Shown here piece after piece: positions 33,448-41,830 of a DNA stretch of 64,000 nucleotides; the first letter of the stretch is position 1; each line of letters opens with the position of its first letter. This stretch comes from Chitinophagaceae bacterium LGM1. Its GTDB lineage: Bacteria; Bacteroidota; Bacteroidia; Chitinophagales; Chitinophagaceae. The notes under the pieces are model-generated. The model made no database searches. It was not told the DNA's origin and saw only the letters and a program-made list of their open reading frames with translations. The position numbers were made by a program, and so were the translations under genes. The stretch is taken from assembly GCA_018604165.1 (NCBI GenBank), contig CP075895.1, forward strand, positions 1,325,501 to 1,389,500, given 5' to 3'.

Positions 33448-33579
33448 TTACCGGCCCTTTTTGCTCGACCTGAAACTTTTATGCCCGCTGCTACGTGGTG
33501 GCTTATTCGTACCGCCACAACTCTCGGCTATCATGGCAGTTATTATCAGGCACGCTATGATTGGAAACAGTTTTTTCAT
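33448..33579 (-). CDS. 43-residue putative lipoprotein
   Basis: On the minus strand, ATG 33579 to TAA 33450-33448 encodes 43 residues. The order is MKKLFP, a hydrophobic stretch, then AESCGG at residues 18-23 (a lipoprotein-like Cys, although the preceding residues deviate from a strict lipobox). A very basic Ser/Lys/Arg tail (KSFRSSKKGR) follows. It lies 50 bases upstream of the MCE gene on the same strand. Such tiny basic lipoproteins are known in Bacteroidota, but no family can be named. Confidence 0.55.
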   Translation of the reverse strand: MKKLFPIIACLIITAMIAESCGGTNKPPRSSGHKSFRSSKKGR

Positions 33580-33659
33580 AATAATATCCTATACTTAAAT
33601 ATACTGTATTTTTTGAGAATATTAGGGCAAAAATGCTGTAATCACGCCATACAAAGTAT

Positions 33660-33667
33660 TATATTTG
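33660..33667 (+). promoter_or_regulatory. -7 promoter element of the RRM gene
   Basis: TATATTTG is an exact TAnnTTTG match 17 bases before ATG 33685. Confidence 0.55.
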
Positions 33668-33684
33668 TGTTCTCAATCTTTTTT

Positions 33685-34197
33685 ATGAATTTATTTATTG
33701 GAAATCTAAACCCTGAAACCACCGAAGCATCTTTAGAAAAAATATTTTCAGAGTTCGGAGAGATAGTATCACTGAAAGTGATACGCGATAATGAAACAGG
33801 CCTTTCAAAAGGTTTCGGTTTTGTAGAAATGGCAGATAAGTTTCATGCTTACGATGCTATTGATAACATAGACATGACTTACTTTGAAGGACAGGTTATT
33901 TCTGTAAAAGAAGCCAAAGCGAAAACAGGCGGTGCGCCTCAGCGTGGCGGCGGCAACCGTTTCGGCAACAACCGTGGTGGTGGTGGTAACCGTTTCGGCG
34001 GTGGCGATCGTTACAACAACGGTGGTGATCGTGGTGGCGACCGTTATAGCGGTGGTGGTAATCGCCCAAGTGGCGGACAACGTTTTACTGGTGGCGGCAG
34101 CCGTCCACAAAGTGGTGGTGGTCACAGAGATCCATTCAATACCTCTGGCCCGCGCCGAAATGATGTAAACGACGATGACAGGTTCAACCGTTTGTAA
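33685..34197 (+). CDS. RRM RNA-binding protein with Gly/Arg-rich tail
   Basis: The 170-residue protein starts at ATG 33685; an open frame continues upstream to 33481 but contains the promoter. The RNA recognition motif (residues 1-80) has RNP2 LFIGNL at residues 3-8 and RNP1 KGFGFVEM (about residues 45-52). The tail (about residues 87-160) is composed of RGG/GGG-type repeats with Asn and Arg, as in eukaryotic hnRNPs and cyanobacterial Rbp proteins. These bind RNA in the cytoplasm and are often cold- or stress-regulated in bacteria. It ends before a strong terminator. Confidence 0.93.
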   Translation: MNLFIGNLNPETTEASLEKIFSEFGEIVSLKVIRDNETGLSKGFGFVEMADKFHAYDAIDNIDMTYFEGQVISVKEAKAKTGGAPQRGGGNRFGNNRGGGGNRFGGGDRYNNGGDRGGDRYSGGGNRPSGGQRFTGGGSRPQSGGGHRDPFNTSGPRRNDVNDDDRFNRL

Positions 34198-34224
34198 ACA
34201 ATCTTAGGTTAACAATAACATACT

Positions 34225-34264
34225 TTAGCCGATGCATGAATAGTGCATCGGCTAATCTTATTTT
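34225..34264 (+). terminator. strong intrinsic terminator of the RRM gene
   Basis: A 12-bp perfect stem (TTAGCCGATGCA at 34225-34236 with its complement at 34244-34255) is followed by a T-rich stretch. Confidence 0.85.
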
Positions 34265-34293
34265 ATAAAAGCAGTACGCTCAAAAAACCATAA

Positions 34294-35247
34294 TCAGAAA
34301 CCTACTCCTATCTGTACACCGCCCCACCTGTATGGGGTACCTAGTTTGAATTCTCTTGTAATATCCGTTTGTGTGTACTCAAAGTATAACCAACTATAGC
34401 GTAATACAAAACCGTAGGTATTTTGGACAACAACCCGTTCTATATCGCTGGTAGGTATGGTATACATGCTACGGCTGAACAACCCACCTTGCAATGAGCC
34501 ATCATAACCAATAGCATTTACTTGCGGGTGTATGTAAATGTATGCGCCAAATTTCCTCTGCCATTGTGGGGTGTAAGGGCTTTCAAAATAACCAATCATG
34601 ATGTTGGCACCTGCACTGGCTTTGGTTAGTAATGTACCAGCATTGGCAGCACCTGTAGCATTTACTGATAGTATATTGTTCATGCCAATTATCTGCTTTT
34701 CAAATTGTATTTTGTAGTTAACAACTGCGTCGTTGGCTATTTGGTATTTCCATCCTTCGGGCATTACATTACCCGTGTAGCGGTGTATAGTTTCCTGCAT
34801 CCATTGCCCGCCTGCTATTTGCCCCGTTACACCAATGCTCATCATGGTAGCTATGCGTTGTTTCTTTTCTTCATTAATAGCTACAGCAAAGGGTTGCAGC
34901 ATCAGTGCGGCGGCATAAGGCCTGTCGCCATAGCGTATGGCAGGGTCTTGTATACTGGCTGGTGTGTAGGCATTATGTTGCAGCGATAACCCGTATTGCA
35001 CATTATACCTCCGTGGGCGTACAAGCAAGTGTCTTGTCGGCAACTTACCTAATCCAGGTGTTACACATTCCATATTGATGCCTTGTGTATAAAATGCATC
35101 ACTGGCTGTAAAGAAATCGTTTTCGTAAAAATGCCGCACATGGCTTTCTGTTTTTTGTATGGCTCTATAACCCCATTGGTTATTGATGGCTTGCCCCTGT
35201 ACTGTAAAAGGCAGCAGGGCAGCGCATAGTAGTATAATACGTTTCAC
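34294..35247 (-). CDS. LpxR-type lipid A 3'-O-deacylase family outer-membrane protein
   Basis: The 317-residue protein has a signal peptide (MKRIILLCAALLPFTVQGQ). The LpxR/DUF2219 signature is near the N-terminus: FYENDFFTASDAFYTQGIN, holding the Asn-Asp pair and a Tyr-Thr-Gly-like turn. The DRPYAAALML motif follows, and the remainder is strand-rich with a C-terminal aromatic residue. LpxR removes the 3'-linked acyl chain from lipid A in the outer membrane. The assignment rests on these motifs and on length. It is monocistronic, convergent with the RRM gene. Confidence 0.85.
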   Translation of the reverse strand: MKRIILLCAALLPFTVQGQAINNQWGYRAIQKTESHVRHFYENDFFTASDAFYTQGINMECVTPGLGKLPTRHLLVRPRRYNVQYGLSLQHNAYTPASIQDPAIRYGDRPYAAALMLQPFAVAINEEKKQRIATMMSIGVTGQIAGGQWMQETIHRYTGNVMPEGWKYQIANDAVVNYKIQFEKQIIGMNNILSVNATGAANAGTLLTKASAGANIMIGYFESPYTPQWQRKFGAYIYIHPQVNAIGYDGSLQGGLFSRSMYTIPTSDIERVVVQNTYGFVLRYSWLYFEYTQTDITREFKLGTPYRWGGVQIGVGF

Positions 35248-35366
35248 ATTTGTATATACGCAGCAGGCTCAGCTACGGATTATTTTTCTTTAACACAGTT
35301 TTGGCAACATATTGCAGTTACCTTTTAGTGGATAGTGGTATCAATTCTTAATAAAACAACTACTAT

Positions 35367-36239
35367 ATGCGTTACAACAAACTACTGTTGCTGCCCCTGT
35401 GTGCAGCGATGTTGGCATCTTGTGCCAATAATGCCGAGTCGTATGTTCAGTCTGCCGACTCTGTTGTTATGTCCAGCGACCTGACGGCTATTAATTCCCC
35501 ATCCCGCAAAATCATCCATACAGCCGATATGCGCTGTCGGGTATCTGATGTGTACACCGCTGTTGACAGTTTGGAAAGAATGGTGAATGCGCTGGATGGC
35601 TTGATAGCCGAAAGCCAGATGGAAAATGAAATAACATCATCGCGCAGCATACGCTACAAGCCCGACTCTCAAAAGACTGTACGCGCCTACACCACCACAG
35701 CGCACCTCACATTGCGAGTACCACTATTGTACTTAGATACTGTCATCAGACAAGTGCCGAAATTGGCAACGTTTATTGATAGTCGCACTATGCAGCGCGA
35801 AGATGTAACCCTGCAATATCTATCCAATGCCATGAAGAACGAAGCAGCAGGCGTAGCACCACCCGTAGTAGCAGATAAGAAGAAAGGCGGCATCAAAGAG
35901 AACCCGAAACAAACCGCTATTGCACCCAAAAAGATTGACACTGTTATAGACCGCCGAATAGCCAACCTGCAAATACTTGACAACGTAAACTACGCCACAC
36001 TACGAATAGACCTTTACCAAGCGGAAAGAACGGACATACAAGTAACAGCAGATACAGACAATGCATCCATCGTACCATTTGGTACACGTATTGGGCTTGC
36101 ATTGGCAGACGGCTGGCAATTTTTTAAACACATACTCATTCTCTGGTTTACCTTGTGGCCTTTATGGCTGATAGTTGTAATTGGATGGCTCATCTACACC
36201 ACCCACAAAAAGAAGAAGCAACCGATATTGAAAGCATAA
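35367..36239 (+). CDS. DUF4349 lipoprotein
   Basis: The 290-residue protein has a lipoprotein signal (LLLPLCAAMLASC, lipobox LASC, Cys at residue 19). It has the DUF4349 pattern: an N-terminal 'RKIIHTADMRCRVSDV' strand, a 'LDGLIAESQMENE' helix, 'LTLRVPLLYLDTVI', a coiled stretch, and a C-terminal membrane helix (about residues 255-280) followed by a KKKK tail. Function is unknown; the family is common in Bacteroidota and Firmicutes. It ends with a terminator 4 bases after the stop. Confidence 0.82.
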   Translation: MRYNKLLLLPLCAAMLASCANNAESYVQSADSVVMSSDLTAINSPSRKIIHTADMRCRVSDVYTAVDSLERMVNALDGLIAESQMENEITSSRSIRYKPDSQKTVRAYTTTAHLTLRVPLLYLDTVIRQVPKLATFIDSRTMQREDVTLQYLSNAMKNEAAGVAPPVVADKKKGGIKENPKQTAIAPKKIDTVIDRRIANLQILDNVNYATLRIDLYQAERTDIQVTADTDNASIVPFGTRIGLALADGWQFFKHILILWFTLWPLWLIVVIGWLIYTTHKKKKQPILKA

Positions 36240-36243
36240 CAAC

Positions 36244-36268
36244 AACGCCCTCGTAAAGAGGGCGTTTG
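36244..36268 (+). terminator. intrinsic terminator of the DUF4349 gene
   Basis: AACGCCCTC / GAGGGCGTT stem (36244-36252 with 36258-36266) with a GTAAA loop, then T's. Confidence 0.8.
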
Positions 36269-36306
36269 TAATTTATCTTACACAATATCCGTATAATGAT
36301 ATTGAT

Positions 36307-36314
36307 TATATTTG
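36307..36314 (+). promoter_or_regulatory. -7 promoter element of the toxin-antitoxin pair
   Basis: TATATTTG is an exact TAnnTTTG match 22 bases before ATG 36337. Confidence 0.5.
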
Positions 36315-36336
36315 TGTAGCAAGTTTATTAAGTATT

Positions 36337-36567
36337 ATGAAAACATTGAGTATTAATATTTCAGATGTGGAGTTTAGTAAATTCGGTTTGAAAAAAGAGA
36401 AATTGTCTTTTTCAGACCTGATTGAAATTATCAGCAAAGAACTCACCAAAAAAAATCTGAATGACAGTATTGAATTAGCTGAAAAATATGGTCTTTCAAA
36501 AATGACGATGAAAGATATTTCTAAGGAAGTTAATGCAATCAGGAAAAATGCAAAAAGTCATTCTTGA
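36337..36567 (+). CDS. putative antitoxin of a PIN toxin
   Basis: The 76-residue protein is Lys/Glu/Ser-rich with no signal peptide. It has a helix-rich middle (SDLIEIISKELTKKNLNDSIELAEKYGLSKMTMKDISKEVNAIRK) and could bind operator DNA and the toxin. It ends 20 bases inside the PIN gene, as is typical for antitoxin-toxin pairs. No named antitoxin family is recognised, and the identification rests on gene order and size. A -7 box lies upstream, and a DUF4349-gene terminator separates it from the previous unit. Confidence 0.7.
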   Translation: MKTLSINISDVEFSKFGLKKEKLSFSDLIEIISKELTKKNLNDSIELAEKYGLSKMTMKDISKEVNAIRKNAKSHS

Positions 36568-36967
36568 TACAAACGTTGTAGTTTCATCGTTGATACAAAA
36601 GAGCTTTCCGTATTACATATTGAAAGATTTAGTGTTGGAAAAACATGTGCAGCTTTGTCTTTCCATAGAGCTAATGTCTGAATATTATGAGGTGCTGAAC
36701 AGAGATAAATTTGCAAAATATCCGGATTTTAAAGCAAAGGCAGACAGCATATTGGTAGATATTGAACGAATTGTAAATTTTTATACACCCAAAGTGAAAA
36801 TCAGTAAAATTAAAGATGAAAGTGACAATATGCTTTTAGAACTTGCAGAAGAAGCACAAGCAGACTTTCTCATAACAGGTAATACAAATGATTTTACCAT
36901 GAAGAAGCAGAAGAAAACAAAGATTATTACTCCAAGAGAATATTGGGAAGATTATATGCCTCAGTAA
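36548..36967 (+). CDS. PIN-domain toxin (type II toxin-antitoxin)
   Basis: The PIN ribonuclease starts at ATG 36548 (an open frame five codons upstream is unlikely) and encodes 139 residues. The four acidic metal-binding residues can be placed: Asp in VILDTNVV near the start, Glu in SIELMSEYY, Asp in DESDNMLLELA and Asp in ITGNTNDF. It would cleave RNA when freed from the antitoxin. The COG1569-like layout (toxin second, overlapping the antitoxin by 20 bases) fits a type II pair. It ends TAA at 36967; the next gene is convergent. Confidence 0.88.
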   Translation: MQKVILDTNVVVSSLIQKSFPYYILKDLVLEKHVQLCLSIELMSEYYEVLNRDKFAKYPDFKAKADSILVDIERIVNFYTPKVKISKIKDESDNMLLELAEEAQADFLITGNTNDFTMKKQKKTKIITPREYWEDYMPQ

Positions 36968-36980
36968 AGATTTATTGTAT

Positions 36981-37550
36981 TTATACCACTATACATTCAT
37001 ACAATACAGACCTGCTTATAATGAATATTAATCCCACTTTCTTTCCATTCGATTCAAAACTAAGGTATAAATAATGCCTTAGCCTGTTTGATGTAGAGTA
37101 GGCTTTAGTAGTTACGGTTAGTTGTTGCCCATTAAAAACTGATAGCACTTCTTTATTTATATTACTTAAAGAATATGGTGTCAATCGAAATATATATTTC
37201 ACGTGGTAAAAACTGATAATGTTTAATAAGGGTTTCCCGACAGTATTATATATATTCACCGTTTCTCTTTTTCGAAATCCTTTTCGTTTTACACTATCCG
37301 TAAAACTTACATAAAAGCGATTGTCATTTGGTGGATAGTTAGCAATGAAAAATTTTTCATTGCCCTTGGTTTTATAACTATGTAAATAAGTAGTATTTAC
37401 TGAATCTTGAATAATAGATATAATCTCGCTTTTTATAGTGCTGTCTTGTAAATCTTGTAACCGTTTTGGCACTACAATTTTATTATACTCACCACCTCTT
37501 ACAATTATACTTGAAAGAAGTAGTACTAATATCAACAGTCTATACATCAT
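36981..37550 (-). CDS. orphan exported protein, unknown function
   Basis: The start is ATG 37550 (MMYRLLILVLLLSSIIVRGG), giving 189 residues with a signal peptide. The upstream extension to 37592 is not needed. The mature part contains 'NDNRFYVSFTDSVKRKGFRKRE' and 'VNIYNTVGKPLL', vaguely like the strands in the orphan protein at 1646. The gene is AT-rich and the C-terminus is hydrophobic with a terminal 'YECIVV'. No domain recognised. Confidence 0.65.
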   Translation of the reverse strand: MMYRLLILVLLLSSIIVRGGEYNKIVVPKRLQDLQDSTIKSEIISIIQDSVNTTYLHSYKTKGNEKFFIANYPPNDNRFYVSFTDSVKRKGFRKRETVNIYNTVGKPLLNIISFYHVKYIFRLTPYSLSNINKEVLSVFNGQQLTVTTKAYSTSNRLRHYLYLSFESNGKKVGLIFIISRSVLYECIVV

Positions 37551-37656
37551 AGTTATCTGCGGTTTGAGAATACATCTAACGCAAAACATCACTGAAATAG
37601 TATGTAGTCAACTCTATCCCTTCAATCCCTCCCATCTCTTCAATCCCTTCCAATCA

Positions 37657-39207
37657 TCATTTCTTCTCTTCCTGCTTTTTAGGCAGTGGCTTGCGTGGTA
37701 GCATTTCTTCGCGCATAGCAGTATGATACACTACCGATGCCATGATGATAGAAGCCTGCATCAAATCATTTTCATTTACACGGTCGTAACTATCCATATT
37801 GGTATGGTGTGTGCGGCTGCCATACTCCAGCGGGTCTTGTATAAACTGAAAGCCCGGCACGCCAATCGCGTCAAAAGCTATATGGTCTGTAGAGCCGGTG
37901 TTGCGGTTGGTAACCGTATGCGCGTCAAGGTCTTTGAAAGGTGCTAACCATGTGCGGAAGATGGGTACAACAGCATCATTGCTCTGTGCATAGATGCCGC
38001 GTATTTTACCCGCGCCGTTGTCTAAGTTGTAGTATGCGGCAATCTTACCATGTGCAGGTTTCAGTTTCATTGTTTTTCTGTCGCCTATATGTTTTTTCAC
38101 ATACCCGCTCGAGCCTAATAAACCTTGTTCCTCACCACTCCATAATGCTATGCGTATAGTTCGGCGTGGCTTTGCACCAATGGCTTTCAGTATACGTACA
38201 GCTTCCATGCATACTACCGTACCTGTGCCATTGTCGGTAGTGCCTGTGCTGCCATGCCAAGAGTCCATGTGCGCACCCAGCATCACCACCTCGTCTGCCA
38301 AATCTGTACCCGGTATTTCAGCTATCACATTATACTCGGTACTGTCGTTTGTCAGAAACTGGTTGCGTACATTCAGTTCTATCTTCACCTCTTTCTTTTC
38401 TTTCAGCAGGCGTTCTATACGGTTCAGGTGTTCTATGCCCAATTCCAGTTCGGGCAGCACGGGTGGCGCGTTCCAAGCACGGCTGGCACCATTACTGGTA
38501 AACACCGTACCCATTGTACTCCTGCGTACACAGCTAAGCACCGCTAATGCCTTTTGTGCATACAAAAAGCTGTCTATCGCTTGCCTTGATGCGCGTACAG
38601 TTCTGTTATTGCTTGGTGCGGCTTTTTCATCAACACCTTTGGCAACATGCGGGTCTTGTTCTATATCGCACAGGTCTTCGTGCGTCAGACGTTTGGCATC
38701 TGCTGTAAAGTTGGGCATCGCCAGTTGGTTGGTAGCTTTTACTACTATCTTACCTGCCAGCTTGCCTGCGTATTGTGCCATGTCTTCTTTGGTTTCTATG
38801 TTTACCACTATGGCGTTGGCTTCTATCGTTCCGTTGGTGCTTGGAGTCCATGCTTTAGGTACAGCTATCAGTTGTTGATAGTAGGGGGCTGTCATGGCCA
38901 CGTAGCAATGCTGTGTTTCCCATCCTTTACCAAACGTACCCCAACGCTCTATCTGTACATTTTTCAAGCCCCAGTCTTCCAACTGCTGCTTTGCCCATGC
39001 CTCTGCTTTCTTCATGCCCGTAGAGCCAGTCATACGTGGACCAATTACATCCGTTAGCTGAAACAGTGTACTCATGGCTTTAGAATTATTAAAGCCTTCT
39101 TGTTTTATCTTGGTAATCGTTTTCAGATATACTTTTTCGTCATCGCCCGTAAACGATACACAAACTATAGCCGCAAACACCAGCAACGGCAGGAAACGTT
39201 TTTTCAT
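37657..39207 (-). CDS. exported M28 family metallopeptidase with PA domain
   Basis: The 516-residue protein has a signal peptide (MKKRFLPLLVFAAIVCVSF). It is a zinc aminopeptidase/carboxypeptidase of the M28 type with an inserted PA (protease-associated) domain in the first third. The di-zinc site is visible: GAHMDSWHGSTGTTDNGTG (His and Asp), ALWSGEEQGLLGS (catalytic Glu), YYNLDNGAG (Asp) and STDHIAFDAIGVPG (His). It probably degrades peptides in the periplasm or outside the cell. Terminal residues are basic. It is monocistronic. Confidence 0.93.
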   Translation of the reverse strand: MKKRFLPLLVFAAIVCVSFTGDDEKVYLKTITKIKQEGFNNSKAMSTLFQLTDVIGPRMTGSTGMKKAEAWAKQQLEDWGLKNVQIERWGTFGKGWETQHCYVAMTAPYYQQLIAVPKAWTPSTNGTIEANAIVVNIETKEDMAQYAGKLAGKIVVKATNQLAMPNFTADAKRLTHEDLCDIEQDPHVAKGVDEKAAPSNNRTVRASRQAIDSFLYAQKALAVLSCVRRSTMGTVFTSNGASRAWNAPPVLPELELGIEHLNRIERLLKEKKEVKIELNVRNQFLTNDSTEYNVIAEIPGTDLADEVVMLGAHMDSWHGSTGTTDNGTGTVVCMEAVRILKAIGAKPRRTIRIALWSGEEQGLLGSSGYVKKHIGDRKTMKLKPAHGKIAAYYNLDNGAGKIRGIYAQSNDAVVPIFRTWLAPFKDLDAHTVTNRNTGSTDHIAFDAIGVPGFQFIQDPLEYGSRTHHTNMDSYDRVNENDLMQASIIMASVVYHTAMREEMLPRKPLPKKQEEKK

Positions 39208-39306
39208 TACCTATTTATTTTTTAGCGACAGGTAAGATAATGAAAGAATATAGAAAATACAGGGTGGGGAATAGGGGTAGATTATTTGCTCAGATACAAA
39301 ACAAAA

Positions 39307-39331
39307 CAGCAACCTTTAAGTAAGGTTGCTG
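39307..39331 (-). terminator. intrinsic terminator of the SDR gene
   Basis: A 10-bp perfect stem CAGCAACCTT / AAGGTTGCTG with a 5-base loop is followed on the minus strand by TTTTGTTTTG. Confidence 0.85.
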
Positions 39332-39347
39332 TCGTATAAAAAAATGC

Positions 39348-40202
39348 TTAGGCAAATTGTTTTTCTAAAACGCTTCTCAGGCTGTTGGGTTTTCGTCCTG
39401 TAATCAGTTCTATATCGTTTGTTACCTTATTGGCATGGCCATCTCTTATAAGTGCATATACACTATTCATATAATCTGCGATGAAAGGTGGCGCGCCGGC
39501 AGCAGCCAATGCTGCAGCATAGTCGGTATTGCTAGGGGCAGGGTATGCTATTGGTTCTTGCAAAATGTCTGACAGCATACCGGCTACATCATCATAAGAA
39601 TACGTTTCACTTCCGGTAATTGTATATACTTTTTGAGAGTGCCCGTCAGCACTTAATACTACTGAAGCAACTTCTGCTATATCGTTTACGTCTACAAATG
39701 CAGCCTTGCCATTGCCAGCAGGAGAGAATAATACCTTACGTTCCTTGATATTATCACCTTCGTAGTTTTTAAAGTTTTGTGCAAAGAATGTAGGTCGCAG
39801 TATAGTGTAGTCAAATCCCAGTTCAGATAATTTTTGCTCTATGTTATTATGAAAAGGCAAAGCATCTGACATTACATCTACCCCCATAGCCGATAAATAG
39901 ACTACCTTGTTGATAGATGTTGTTTTTAAGTGGTGCAAGAACGGAGTAAGCAATGCATCCAGAGAATAATCAAGTGGTGGCCCTAACAGGAATACGGCAC
40001 TTACACCTTCTGTGGCTTGCTGATAGGTACTTGTATCTGAAAAGTCAAAGTGAACGATGGCTGCGTCTGTACCTAGTTTTTGATATGCCTTTTCCGTATC
40101 TCTTACGGCTGCAATATAAGGTAAGCCTTTCCTGATCAAGGTTTGTACTATAGCACTACCTAATGTGCCGTTTGCTCCTGTAACTAAAATTTTTCCTGTC
40201 AT
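39348..40202 (-). CDS. NmrA-like SDR family NAD(P)-binding oxidoreductase
   Basis: The 284-residue atypical short-chain dehydrogenase is of the NmrA/QorB type. The N-terminal Rossmann motif is ILVTGANGTLGSAIVQ (GxxGxxG); 'HFDFSDTSTYQQA', 'VYLSAMGV' and 'YTILRPTFFAQN' follow the family, with no classical YxxxK. Such enzymes reduce quinones or serve as redox sensors. It is divergent from an HxlR regulator, the usual arrangement for a redox- or quinone-responsive switch. A -33/-7-like pair lies upstream, overlapping a direct repeat that may be the operator. Confidence 0.88.
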   Translation of the reverse strand: MTGKILVTGANGTLGSAIVQTLIRKGLPYIAAVRDTEKAYQKLGTDAAIVHFDFSDTSTYQQATEGVSAVFLLGPPLDYSLDALLTPFLHHLKTTSINKVVYLSAMGVDVMSDALPFHNNIEQKLSELGFDYTILRPTFFAQNFKNYEGDNIKERKVLFSPAGNGKAAFVDVNDIAEVASVVLSADGHSQKVYTITGSETYSYDDVAGMLSDILQEPIAYPAPSNTDYAAALAAAGAPPFIADYMNSVYALIRDGHANKVTNDIELITGRKPNSLRSVLEKQFA

Positions 40203-40250
40203 AAAGAATTGTATTTTTGTGAAGCGAAATTAGATGGTACTATACGCTGT

Positions 40251-40296
40251 AACAAGTAGATACTAAATAGTTGTATAGCCACTAAATAGATACTAA
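40251..40296. promoter_or_regulatory. candidate HxlR operator in the divergent SDR-HxlR region
   Basis: TAGATACTAA occurs twice (40257-40266, 40287-40296), 30 bases apart or about three helical turns. ACTAAATAG also occurs twice (40262-40270, 40281-40289). The repeats overlap the -33 region (TTG on the minus strand) of the SDR gene, whose -7 TAATTTCG lies at 40232-40225. Confidence 0.5.
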
Positions 40297-40317
40297 TATT
40301 GAAAATCAGTATTTTAT

Positions 40318-40671
40318 ATGGATAACAGTACTAATAACATTTCTCAATCAGACTATAGTAATTGTCCTGTTACAGAAACAATCAGGGTATTAGGTGGTAA
40401 ATGGAAGCCCATCATTTTATGGGAAATGAATAGAGGTGTGTTGCGTTTCGGTGAGCTAAAGCGTGCTATACCTGGCATTACACAAAAAATGTTGACTCAG
40501 CAATTACGTGAATTAGAAGAAGATGAGATTATATGGCGTACAGTATATGCAGAAGTGCCACCTAGGGTAGAGTACGGCATTACCTCTTATGGACAATCAC
40601 TACAGGCAATTTTGGAAGCTATGGCCATATGGGGGGCAAAACACCTTGCACAGAAAACAGTGCAGGCATAG
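40318..40671 (+). CDS. HxlR family winged-helix transcriptional regulator
   Basis: The 117-residue dimeric DNA-binding protein has the HxlR core: CPVTETIRVLGGKWKPIILWEM, 'RFGELKRAIPGITQKMLTQQLRELEEDEIIWR', and the wing 'PRVEYGITSYGQSLQ'. The lone Cys near the N-terminus (residue 16, SNCPV) is the position used by some HxlR/QorR/HypR members to sense quinones or oxidants. It probably regulates the divergent SDR gene and itself through the repeats between them. Ligand unknown. Confidence 0.93.
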   Translation: MDNSTNNISQSDYSNCPVTETIRVLGGKWKPIILWEMNRGVLRFGELKRAIPGITQKMLTQQLRELEEDEIIWRTVYAEVPPRVEYGITSYGQSLQAILEAMAIWGAKHLAQKTVQA

Positions 40672-40722
40672 CCTGTAAGATTTTTTATAAAACTGTACCT
40701 TTTGTATTCATATCATCTCCTA

Positions 40723-41685
40723 TTATTCAACCAATATACGGGTAGTAGAACATGTTTTTTCAGTAGTAACAATAAGGTTGTAAACACCATGTGCTAATGC
40801 GGGTATCTTCAATGTAGTTTGCAAGTTGTTGTTTACTATTTCTTTTAGAGTACTGTACACTATTTGTCCCATGCTGTTATACAATGCAATTTTAGCTTCC
40901 TTGCCAGCAATGCTTCCTTTCAGATTGATTGTATTACTTACTGGGTTGGGGAATACGGTCAGCTTTGCAGGTAAAGCAGGCTCGGTAGTATTCAGCATGT
41001 TGATATCATAGCAGTTTTCAAGCAAGTACCAGTTTAGTAAATTATGAGGGTCTTCAGCACCGGATTTATAAGACATGTTACCTGATTCATAACATAGATT
41101 AATGTTTCCACAAGTAGGTCCGGGTCCATAACGAATCATAGCAGAACCTAGGAACCCATACGCACTTCCTATTCCTTCTAATATATAGCTTGAGTAGTAA
41201 TTGTATTTTTTGATTTTATGCCCACTAATTGTAGTGATAGTATCTATTGAGGTTATTGTTCTTCCACCCACAAGTGTATCACCAACTGTTAATCCGAAAT
41301 CATAAATCATTTTTTCTTGACCTATTGTGTAGGGTGACCACACACCATATCTGTCATCTGTAAAAAATACTTTTGTATTATGGTCTGTTCGCAGCCTGCC
41401 TATATACATAAATGTATCTGAAGTATAGGTATTGCCACTACTGCTTTTACCGTATATATCTCTTCGGTATATTTTTTTGTATGAAACTGTGTTTAATACA
41501 GTATCTCCAATTATTTTATACTCGTATGCTGTAGTAGATTTCGTAGTGCTACTTGAAGAACTACTCCATGCGCAATAATATAAATCCGCCCATCTGGTAT
41601 TGTCTTTATAAAAACTATCTAAAGGAATTTGTCCGTTTGATTGGTAAAAAAAGAAGAGCAAAAAAGAAATAAATATAGGTTTCAT
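40723..41685 (-). CDS. T9SS-secreted protein of unknown function
   Basis: The 320-residue protein has a signal peptide (MKPIFISFLLFFFYQSNGQ) and a C-terminal type A sorting domain (LTVFPNPVSNTINL ... ALAHGVYNLIV), so it is delivered through the type IX system. The central part (residues about 30-220) is Tyr/Thr/Ser-rich with many short strands and a Cys cluster (GPTCGNINLCYESG). No domain recognised. The gene is relatively AT-rich. It is followed by no clear terminator. Confidence 0.85.
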   Translation of the reverse strand: MKPIFISFLLFFFYQSNGQIPLDSFYKDNTRWADLYYCAWSSSSSSTTKSTTAYEYKIIGDTVLNTVSYKKIYRRDIYGKSSSGNTYTSDTFMYIGRLRTDHNTKVFFTDDRYGVWSPYTIGQEKMIYDFGLTVGDTLVGGRTITSIDTITTISGHKIKKYNYYSSYILEGIGSAYGFLGSAMIRYGPGPTCGNINLCYESGNMSYKSGAEDPHNLLNWYLLENCYDINMLNTTEPALPAKLTVFPNPVSNTINLKGSIAGKEAKIALYNSMGQIVYSTLKEIVNNNLQTTLKIPALAHGVYNLIVTTEKTCSTTRILVE

Positions 41686-41830
41686 AAGAAAGGTATTTTA
41701 TCAAATATAACTAATTACATCAGATGTTATTATACCTGTATTGTCATATTATTGTAAGAATGATAATTACGTATTATTTTGTATTTTTGCTATAATAAAG
41801 TTATTGCATTATACCATATCATAACACCCC

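Noticed and set aside
33805-34125. Antisense open frame over the Gly-rich RRM tail
   Set aside because: It is a Thr/Ala/Val-rich shadow produced by the repetitive GGT/GGC codons of the tail.
37610-37656. Pyrimidine-rich CTTCAATCCCT-type repeats before the M28 gene
   Set aside because: Short, imperfect and without pairing; looks like simple-sequence drift rather than a functional element.
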